This document shows positions 6,299 to 15,600 of a stretch of DNA of 26,580 bases, one piece after another. Origin of the DNA: a virus; the IMG/VR virus record IMGVR_UViG_3300017767_000100, positions 1 to 26,580 of that record; one strand, given 5' to 3'. The notes beneath the pieces were generated by a model, which worked only from the letters and a program-made list of their open reading frames with translations, was not told the DNA's origin and made no database searches. Made by a program: the position numbers and the translations under genes. How positions within the stretch are numbered: position 1 is the stretch's first letter; each line of letters opens with the position of its first letter.

Positions 6299-8026
6299 TT
6301 ATCCTTCCAATGTCTCTATTCTAGCTTTTAAGTCATCTATTATCACTTGTTGTTCTTGCATAGCTTTTATTAACATAGGAACAAACACTGAGTATTTGAC
6401 TGATTTACTCTCGGTATCTAATTGTTTGCCATTAGCATCAATATCTTTGATTGTTTCTACTAAAGCAGGAAATACAGTTTCTAATTCTTGTGCAACAACA
6501 CCTATTTGTTTTAAATCATCTCCTATGAAATTAAAGTTTCTGACTTTGACCTTTTTCAAGTCATCTAATTTGCCTGTAGCGTCTACTATATTTTCTTTTA
6601 GTGTTCGGTCTGATAATTGCCCATAACTATTATTAGCATTCTGTATATTACCATTTGCAAATATAACAAATCTTTGCGTTCCATTGGCATTAGTAGATGC
6701 TCCCTCAAAACCACTTAACACTTGTCCACTTGTGCCTGATGTACCTGTTCTCAATCTTAAGGTAGATGTAGTGCTAAAAATATCGGATAATCCAGAAGAA
6801 GCAATACGCATTCTTTCATTACCATTTTCTTCAAATATGAAACCACCATTACCAGCAGCATTTAATTTCATATTGTCATTATCACCACGAATATGAACTG
6901 TATTATTTGAGGTAGAAGCACCAGAAACACCACTATCACTTAACTTTATTCTTCTGTCATTACCGCCTACAAGATGCACATTTCCATCAGTTGTAAAAAT
7001 AACATCGGCATCATCTGAACCTGTTCCACAAGCAAAAGCTAATCCATTATTATCTCCTGATATTTGAAAATCTGGTCTTGTTCCATTACCTGTTCCGAAC
7101 CCTGCTTTAAAAGCATCTGCAAAGTGCATACCATTACCTGCAGCAAATGTAGCAGTTGCATTGAAACCAATATTACCTGAGCTATCTATGCTCAAACGCT
7201 TTGTGCCTGTTCGTGTTGTAGTGTTTGCTGCGGTATAAAAGTTTATTTCAGTAGAAGCGTTGTATTGAGAAGAAGCACCTCCTACATCTATTCTATTGCC
7301 TGATGAGTTTGCGAAGTATTGTAATATCTGGAAACCTTCTGTCTCTGTTCCTGAATCGTATTGACGAGCTAGAAAATGTCCTTCTTTATTAGTATCATCA
7401 GTTTCGTTATCCGCAATAATTAAAGCACCATCTAAAGCTAATCCAACATCATGGACATGGGTTAATAGCACTTCACTGTTAGCACCAAATTTTATTGAGT
7501 CACCATCAATAGGTAAGTTAATCCCTGTGCTAGAGGTTAAGACCTTTAAAACATTATCATAATATAGCTCTACCTGCCCATCAGCTACAGCTTTTATCAT
7601 AATCTCTGTTGTTGCTACTTTTTGTAACTGTATTTCAGAACCACGAACTCTTAAAATTCCTGTTCCTGCATCATCTATAAAACTATTAGACCCATCGTGA
7701 TAAATTTGTAAATCGCCACCACTCGCAGAGCCTATTTCTAATTTGACACTATCCCCAAGTATCAAATCCCCTGTCATAGTGCCACCAGACAAAGGTAGGA
7801 CTGTGCTAAAGAAGGAAGCGTTGTCGTTCATGGCAGCAGCTAACTCATTCAGCGTATTAAGTGCGGAAGGTGCAGAATCTACTATATTGGCTACCGCAGT
7901 AGTAACGAATGCTGTGGTCGCTACTCTTGTTGTGTTGTTACCTGCAGACTGTGTGGTCGTAGTTGGATTACCGCCTAGAGCTACGCCATCTATAATCTGT
8001 TCACTGCTTATCTTGGTATTACTCAT
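6299..8026 (-). CDS. Fibre protein 3 with C-terminal S74 intramolecular chaperone
   Basis: A 575-residue fibre. Residues 1-90 form the head found also in the second fibre (NTKIS, VALGGNPTTTTQSAG, TTRVATTAFVTTAV, ALNTLNELAAAM), ending in LPLSGGTMTGDL. One unit of the DLQIYHDGSNSFIDDAGTG repeat follows, then Gly/Ser/Asn-rich beta structure. Residues 472-575 are a Peptidase_S74 chaperone: SDRTLKEN gives the catalytic pair Ser472 and Lys477, and GVVAQELE and a terminal coiled coil follow. After trimerisation it should cut itself before Ser472. The start has GAAGG provided by the end of the preceding gene. It is an adhesin or host-recognition fibre. Confidence 0.9.
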   Translation of the reverse strand: MSNTKISSEQIIDGVALGGNPTTTTQSAGNNTTRVATTAFVTTAVANIVDSAPSALNTLNELAAAMNDNASFFSTVLPLSGGTMTGDLILGDSVKLEIGSASGGDLQIYHDGSNSFIDDAGTGILRVRGSEIQLQKVATTEIMIKAVADGQVELYYDNVLKVLTSSTGINLPIDGDSIKFGANSEVLLTHVHDVGLALDGALIIADNETDDTNKEGHFLARQYDSGTETEGFQILQYFANSSGNRIDVGGASSQYNASTEINFYTAANTTTRTGTKRLSIDSSGNIGFNATATFAAGNGMHFADAFKAGFGTGNGTRPDFQISGDNNGLAFACGTGSDDADVIFTTDGNVHLVGGNDRRIKLSDSGVSGASTSNNTVHIRGDNDNMKLNAAGNGGFIFEENGNERMRIASSGLSDIFSTTSTLRLRTGTSGTSGQVLSGFEGASTNANGTQRFVIFANGNIQNANNSYGQLSDRTLKENIVDATGKLDDLKKVKVRNFNFIGDDLKQIGVVAQELETVFPALVETIKDIDANGKQLDTESKSVKYSVFVPMLIKAMQEQQVIIDDLKARIETLEG

Positions 8027-8027
8027 A

Positions 8028-8213
8028 TTAGCCTTCTAACTTATCAAGGTTGGTTATAGTGGGTTGTGCATCGCTGACTTCCCATTTTGTAATCTGCCAT
8101 TTAGTGCCTGTTTTAACAATTACAATTTTTTCGTTACCGCCAACTATCGCAGGAGCAAAGTCATCATCTACAACATTTGGACAAGCAGCTTTTATTTTTT
8201 CAAACATAGTCAT
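8028..8213 (-). CDS. Small protein between fibres 2 and 3
   Basis: A 61-residue protein (MTMFEKIKAACPNVVDDDFA...). The C-terminal half KTGTKWQITKWEVSDAQPTI resembles short phage proteins encoded next to tail fibres, some of which assist fibre assembly. I cannot name the family. AGGA in the stop region of the second fibre serves as ribosome binding site seven bases before the ATG. It ends in Leu-Glu-Gly, as fibres 1 and 3 do, where GAAGG provides the ribosome binding site for the next gene. Confidence 0.65.
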   Translation of the reverse strand: MTMFEKIKAACPNVVDDDFAPAIVGGNEKIVIVKTGTKWQITKWEVSDAQPTITNLDKLEG

Positions 8214-8217
8214 AATT

Positions 8218-9687
8218 CTATCCTATCAAACATACAGAAAAGTAAGAAGCTGTTGTTATTTGCCCATTTGATGAGCCTGAAAATGCTTCATATCTGTAAA
8301 TGTCTCCTTTTGCCATATATAGATTTAGAGCTTGATAAGCATCATAATTATAGGCATTATGAGAGCCGCCTGACCCCTCTGTATATTCAGTATGTGCTAC
8401 ATAGTATTCCCCTAAACCACTACCTGAACTGTTCAAATGATTACCTTTTACTAAAAAATAATTAGTTGAGTTGATAGCATATAAATTAAAGTGTGAACCA
8501 ATACTGTAAATGCCAGTAACAGGAGCAGTAAATATACCGCCTGAAAAGTGTCCACCTATATCAGATGAATTGGTTGTAAACCCAGTAAGAGTGACCCAAC
8601 CATCTCCTGCGGTTACAGTCGTAGTAGAAGCCATTTTTCTTATACCATATGGTCCTGTACTTGTCCTTGATATACCTACTCCATAACCTTCATCATTGAT
8701 AAGTTCCCAATTTTTATTAGTGTTTGATGCATTTCTTGACATCAAAAGCAGTGATGCTTTGGCACTTGCTGTATCGTCTGTTTGTACAGTGATTTTTGCA
8801 GATGATGCGCCATCTAAACCTAAGATATGTAAATCAGAGCTTGGCGAAGTATAATTTATTCCAACCCTTTTATCGGTACTCACAGCTAAAACTTCTGTAT
8901 CTACGCTGCCTGATGTGCCAAATCCAACTCTCCAATAATCAGTAGATGCAGAAAAAACACCCATCATATCAAAAACAGTATTATCTCCTGCTCTTAATAA
9001 ATAAGCAGGATTATTACCTGCTCCTCCTGTTTTTACAGTCATACTGGGATTGCCACTTGCTGTTGATATAATAGAATCATTACCAAAGGTAGCACCTGCA
9101 TTAAAAGTTGCTGCACCTGCAGCAGACATATCTAAAGTAAGAGCAGTAATCGTGCTACTGCTATCAACACCATTAAATTTTATGTCTTTGTCAGACTTCA
9201 ATGAATAGATAACTAAGTTTTCACTTTCGTTAGAAACTCTACCTACTTCACCGCTTCCTCCATAAGCAAATATAGTGTGGTCTCCATCTGCATCTAAGGT
9301 TAGATTGCCCCCAACATCTAAACTAAAATTACCTGCATGAGCAATGTTTCCTGTCAAAGTACCACCTGCTAATGGCAGTTTAGTAGCTATGGAGTTAGTT
9401 ACAGTCGTGGAGAAGTTAGCGTCATCTCCCAACGCTGCTGCCAGTTCATTAAGTGTGTTCAAGGCACTTGGCGAACTATCCACTAGGTTAGAGATTGCTG
9501 TACTGACAAAGGCAGTCGTAGCCACCCTTGTAGTGCTGTTTCCTGCGGTTTGAGTCGTTGTTGTGGGGTTACCTGCTAGTGCAACATCATCTGCCACTTT
9601 ATCGCCTGTGACAGCGTTATCTGCAATGGCAGCAGTGAGAATGTTTGCGTCTGCTATTACCTTTGATGTTATCTTTGTGTTTGCCAT
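8218..9687 (-). CDS. Fibre protein 2 with C-terminal C1q-like domain
   Basis: A 489-residue fibre. Residues 1-115 share the head of fibre 3, with an insertion of about 18 residues near the start (ANILTAAIADNAVTGDK). The shaft is Gly/Ser/Thr-rich (GATFGND, TLDMSAAGAATFN). There is no S74 chaperone. Instead residues about 363-489 follow the C1q/TNF-like pattern: GGIFTAPVTGIYSIGSHF, then ALNLYMAKGDIYRY and a final ASYFSVCLIG. C1q domains are trimeric jelly rolls known at the ends of some phage receptor-binding proteins. The Shine-Dalgarno GAAGGA overlaps the stop of the giant fibre. Confidence 0.85.
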   Translation of the reverse strand: MANTKITSKVIADANILTAAIADNAVTGDKVADDVALAGNPTTTTQTAGNSTTRVATTAFVSTAISNLVDSSPSALNTLNELAAALGDDANFSTTVTNSIATKLPLAGGTLTGNIAHAGNFSLDVGGNLTLDADGDHTIFAYGGSGEVGRVSNESENLVIYSLKSDKDIKFNGVDSSSTITALTLDMSAAGAATFNAGATFGNDSIISTASGNPSMTVKTGGAGNNPAYLLRAGDNTVFDMMGVFSASTDYWRVGFGTSGSVDTEVLAVSTDKRVGINYTSPSSDLHILGLDGASSAKITVQTDDTASAKASLLLMSRNASNTNKNWELINDEGYGVGISRTSTGPYGIRKMASTTTVTAGDGWVTLTGFTTNSSDIGGHFSGGIFTAPVTGIYSIGSHFNLYAINSTNYFLVKGNHLNSSGSGLGEYYVAHTEYTEGSGGSHNAYNYDAYQALNLYMAKGDIYRYEAFSGSSNGQITTASYFSVCLIG

Positions 9688-9688
9688 G

Positions 9689-12600
9689 TTATCCTTCTAA
9701 TTCTTTTACTCTTGCTTCTAATTCTTTTATTGCTCTTACTAAGTGTGCAATTACACCAACAGTATCAATTCCCATATCGCCTTGTCCATCTGTTCCTGTC
9801 ACTACATCTGGCAATAGTGGTTGTACTTCTTGTGCTATAAACCCTGTTTTTTGATTACGTATTTCTTCACCTTCAATAATCGTAGATTTCATCCTAAAAG
9901 ACTTGATGGGTATTTGAGTAATCTTGTCTAATGATGTTCCGCTTACTTCTTTTATATTTTCTTTTTTATCTCTATCAGATACGTTGCTTCCTGCAAAGTA
10001 GTAGTCTCCATTTCCATAGACTCTGAATAAACTATTTGAACCCCAATGCGATAGATGTATGTAGTTGTTATTAGAAGCATCACTATCCCATGTGTAGCCA
10101 ACATAACCTGTGTTCTTGGTACTATTAGCCTTACCCACCCCAAGATATAAAGTCTCTCCATTTGTAAGGTTTGCCACAAGGTTTTCTTGAACGTGGTTAA
10201 AAGCATCAGAACGATTATTTTTAACTTGTAATGTTGCTGCACCTGCTGCACCAGAACTATTAATTCTAAGTCTTTCTGTGCCACCTGCAATAATATTTAC
10301 AGCATCTGAAGTAGGTCTACTAATTCCTGTATCTGTATCATTAGTAAAGGCAAATGCAGGTGCTGATGTTCCTTGTGAAGGAACTCGTACTTGAGCATTA
10401 AAATTAGCTATACCACCTTCTGACATATCAAATTGCACTGCATTGATAACAGTACTATTATCATTACCTTGGATATATATATCAGCATCTGCAATTACAC
10501 TTTGAATAATAAAATTATTACTGTCTTCTTTAAATTGCCCATAAAGTAAACTACCATCAAAAAATCTCACTTCACCATTATCGTCAGCACTTAAATCAAT
10601 CCTAGCAGCAGAGTCTAATGTTATAGTGCCATTTGGCGTGGCTATCGCTCCTGCTGTTCCATCACTTGTTATTTCAATATCAAAACCTGCTCCTAAAGAT
10701 AAAGTTTTATTATCACCAAGACGAATATGAGAGTTAAATGTAGCTGTTCCTCCATCTGACATATCTAGGGTTAGTGCTGTAGTTCCTGCTGAACCATCAT
10801 CATTGCCTTGGAATATTATGTCTTGGTTTACAGTAGCATTTTTAATATATGTGTTTGAGCCATCATTATAAATAGCAGCATCATCATTACTTCCAAGTCT
10901 TACTGCCCTATTATCACTTAATCCAATATCATTATTGAAATTAGCACGACCACCTTCTGACATATCTAGGGTAAGTGCTGTAAAAGCACCACCACCATCA
11001 GAGTCATTACCTCTTATAAATAAATCTTTATCTGCTTGTTCTACACCTAAATAAGTATTTCCACTTACATTAGAAATTGAATAAAAAGTAGAACCACCCG
11101 CTTTGTAAAAAATGTTATCACCATCAGCATCAAGAATGATGTCTCCTGCGACATCTAAGGTAAAGTCACCTACAGGAACAACTAAATCAGAAGCACTGCC
11201 TGTTGTGCCTAAAGTAGTTTCTTGACCATTTGACTCTAAAGCAAGTGTTGCTCTATGTCCGCTTGTTGAAGCTGTATCAACAAGCAATCTGGCGTGTTGA
11301 GTAGCATTAAGGGTAAGAATATTTGCATCATCATTATTATTACTTGCACCCCCTGTCGCTGTAACTTTTCCTGCAAAGGTAGCGTTCTCATTACTATCAA
11401 AGGTAAGTGCTACTGCATCCGCAGAAGAAGATATGCTTACTGCAGTAGCCATTAAGGTATTCACGTCAGTCTTTTTCAGTGCTGAATCGGTAGCATCAAG
11501 AATCATCATCTTGTCGCCACTTACCGCAGTTACTTCTGTTAAGCCTGAGATAATATCTGTGTTTAGGTGTGAAGCCTTGATTGTGTCATTGACTGGTACA
11601 TTGATGTCTGTCTGCGTAAAGGTCATTACCTCTAGGATTGCACCGCTTGTTGGTGCTGTGTCCATTGTTAGGGTAGTACCGCTTACGCTGTAATCTGTTT
11701 TCTGTTGGTAGACACCATCTAAGAATACCTGTGTGTTGTTCTCTGATACTGGTGCTATTGATAGGGTAAAGTTGACCCCTAAGTTACCGCTACCGCCATT
11801 ACAGGTAAATTGGTCAGTATTTAGATTGCTACCTGATACTGCAGCTCTAACTGAGTAAACAATAATTCTAGTTCCGCTTGGTGGTGCTTCATCAAGTGTT
11901 AGTGTTGTGCCATTGAGTACATAGTCATTTGGATTTTGGAATACACCGCCAACGAATACCATGAGGTTATCTTCACTGTTTGGTGTCTGACTTAGCGTAA
12001 AGGCAGTTGTTGAGTTGTCTGCAGTCGTATAATTATCTACTGTAAAGGTATTTGCACCACCGCCACCAATCTCACCCCAAGCGTCTGTATAACCCTCAAA
12101 TCTACCTAAAGAAGTATTGTATCTAAATAGACCTGCTGCTGCTGATGGTCTCTGTGCAGTAGTTCCTTTTGGTACAAAGAAAGCGTCTGTTGCACTACCT
12201 GCATCAAGACTATAACTAGGACTTGCAGTTTTTATACCGACTCTATTGTTAGAAGTATCTACTTTTAGGACATTGGTGTTGACAGCAACATCACCAGTCA
12301 CTGCCAACGAAGTTAGAGTGCCTAAACTTGTAACATTGGCTTGTGCTGCAGTCTGTAAAGTACCTGTCAAAGCACCAGAAAAGCCTGTGGCGGTCATTAA
12401 ACCAGTAGAAGGGTTGTATGTTAAGCCTGTGTCTGTTTCTAAGCCTTGCGTACCTGTAGCACCATCTACGAATACTGGGAATATGTTTTCATTACCACTG
12501 TTATTGGCACTTATTGTTACTGTTGTCGCTAAAGCTGCAGTTCCAGTTGTATCTTGGTTTAGAGTTCCTACTGTAAAGTCTAAAGTGTTGTCTGAGTCTT

Positions 12601-15600
12601 GATAGGCTACTGTAATTCCAGATTCAGTATTTGAACCTACCATTGCACCTACTGTGTCAGCAATAGTTTCTGCAAGTGTAGTGCCATTGACTGTTATGGC
12701 ATCTGCTTCTAATGTGCCATCAATATCAACATCTCCAGAAATATCTAGGCTTGTTGCTACTACTGCACCTGTTACAGAAATACCAGTTGAGGTTGTGGCT
12801 AGTTTTACTGAGTTGTCGTGATAAAGAGATACTGCTCCATTTTCTACTGCTTCTATTAAATTTTCTTGTGTTGTAGTTCCTCTAAATCTTATGCTACCTG
12901 CACCCTCAATATATAAATTACCTGTTCCTGCTTCTCTTATAAAACTGTTTGCACCATCATGAAAAAGTTGTAAATCTGAACTCCCTCCTAATTTAATAGA
13001 AGCACTATCTGGCAAAGTAATATTAGAAGCAAAATCTACTTGTGTTGAATCTCTTGGAATACTGATTGCAGTATTTTTTGTTCCATTGGTTACTCCACCA
13101 ATTAAAACTTTTGTATTAGTATCATCAAAACTAAAATGTGCACCATAAGCTGTAGCACTAGGGTCTATAATGTTTAGACCAAAAGTTGTGCTTGCACTAC
13201 CCTTGATATCTATTCCGTCAGTAGCAGTAGAAAGTTTTTCTGCATTATCAAAGTACGAAGTAACTGCACCATCTTCGTTTAGTGCCATAAAATTTTCGCC
13301 TGCAAGTGATTTGAATCTTAAATTTGTGGCTTGTATATAAAGATGACCACTACCACTTTCTTTTATATAGGCATTAGTGCCATCACTATGAATCTGTAAG
13401 TTTCCACCTGCTCCGAATACTGCTTTATCATTATCACCAAAGTTAATGTCTGCACTTGTTGTAAGACCATCAGTTGTTATAACTCCTGTTACGTTTATCC
13501 CTGTTGAAGTTGTGCTTAATTTTGTAGAATCATTATGAAATAATGTTACTGCACCACCTTCTGCACAAACAATAAAGTTATGAGCAAGAGCAGAACTTTC
13601 AAGTCTTAAATCTGTACCTCTAAGTCTTAAACTACCTGTACCTGCATCTTTTATATAACTATTACTGCCATCATGATAAATCTGTAAATCATCTCCTGCA
13701 CCAAAGATAGCTTTTCCATTATCGCCAAGTTTTACATCATGATTGAATATTGCAGTACCTGCATCTGAGCCATCAAGCGTTAAAGCTGTGGTATCTAAAG
13801 CACTAGCATCAGAAGTTCTAAATACTATGTCTGCATCTACAGTATTATGGTCTATGTAAGCAGTACCAGAAGATTTAAACCTTAAATTATTCTCTGCAAA
13901 TATACTATCGTTAGTACCAACCAACACTTGAAGTGAAGCATCAAGAGTTCCTGTAACATTTACTCCAGTTGAAGTGGTTGCTAATTTAGCTGCATTATCG
14001 TTATAAAGAACTGCTGCACCATTAGCTGTAAATGTAGCATAAGTTTCTGAGTCTCCACTCATTAGGTACAAAACATTACTAGCTTTTATTGACAGGTTTC
14101 CTGTGCCTAGTTCGTTTATAAAACTATTATTTCCATCATGGAAAATCTGTAAATCATTACTTGCACCGAAAACAGCTTTTGAACTGTCTGCAAACTCTAG
14201 GGCATTGTCTGATTTATCAAATACTATATTGGTAGCTGCACCTGTAAATGTTACATCACCACTTACTGTAAGACCTGTTAATGTGCCAAGACTTGTTACT
14301 GTCGGTTGTGCGGTAGCTAAAACAAAATCTAAAGTATTGTCTGCATCTTGGTATGTAGCTGTGATACCTGTTTCAGTATTAGAGCTGAACATAGCTCCCA
14401 CTGTGTCTGATATAACTTCTGATAGGTCAATATCTGCACTACCATTAAAACTAACACCATGTATGTTTCTAGCGGTTTCTAAGGTTGTTGCAGTACTGGC
14501 ATTACCTGTTACAGCACCTACTAATGAAGCTGAGTGGAATGGTTTGTTAGAAGTAAGTCTGCTGTTACTGTTATCCCATGTAATAGTAGGTTTACTTGTT
14601 GAAGCACCAAACTCTATACCTGCACCATTGGTATTTGCTAATGAGGTTGCGTTTTTACCTACTCTTATTGTTAAATCTTCTACATCTAGCGTTGCGGTGT
14701 TGATTGTTGTTTCAGTGCCATTAACTGTGAAATTACCTGTTACGACTAAATTACCACCGATTGTTACGTTATCTGGCAATCCGACAGTAACACTTGCAGT
14801 TTCACTTCCTGAACCACTTACCTCAATCTCATTTGCTGTGCCTGTGATTGTAGATACATAATTTCCTGTGGTGTCTGTTCCTAATGCAACGCTGTTTGCT
14901 GCTACTGTCAAAGCAATAGAAGTATTGCCTAAGTCTGTCATAGTGCCTGAGCCAGTAACGTCTCCTGTGAAGGTTAGTGTTGGGTCATTGACATTGAAAT
15001 CTAATGTGCCATCACTGTCCTCGTAAGTTACTGATATGCCGCTTTCGGTGTTGGAACCCACCATAGCACCAACAATATCTTGTATGCGTTCTGCGTTTAC
15101 AGTTACCGCACCAGAACTTACTGTAAAGTCGGTTGCATTGAAACTAGCTATTCCTTTATTAGATGAAGTAGCGTCCTCTGCACTAACAGTAATTGTTGCA
15201 TTTTCTGAGCCACCGCCTGATACATCAATACCTTCTCCTGCTGTTATATCAGCGACATAATTACCAGTTGTGTCTGTGCCAAGAACAATAGAGTTCGCTT
15301 GTATGGTTGTAGAGATAGTCACATTACCTAAGTTGGTCATTGTGGCACTACCTGCAACATCACCGCTAAGAGTTATGGTTGGGTCTGATACGTTTAGGTC
15401 AATAGTTCCATCGGCATCTTGATATACAACATCTATACCTGATTCTGTGTTACTGCTGAACATTGCACCTACTAAGTCTTGTACATGTTCTGTATTAAGA
15501 CCTAGTGTTACACCTGCAGTTTCTGAGCCGCTATTAGCTACGTCAATACCTGTATTGCTCTGTGCAATAGTAGCTACATAGTTTCCTGTCGTATCTGTGC

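Noticed and set aside
8064-8465. A 133-codon plus-strand frame across fibre 2 and the small gene
   Set aside because: It is opposite two good minus-strand genes and has no ribosome binding site.
9952-10290. A 112-codon minus-strand frame inside the giant fibre
   Set aside because: It lies out of frame within the well-supported fibre and S74 boundary and has low-complexity composition.
14103-14861. A 252-codon open frame on the plus strand opposite the giant fibre
   Set aside because: It is antisense to Ser/Thr/Gly-rich repeats, which produce few stops on the opposite strand. There is no ribosome binding site and its protein is a Val/Leu/Pro-rich shadow.
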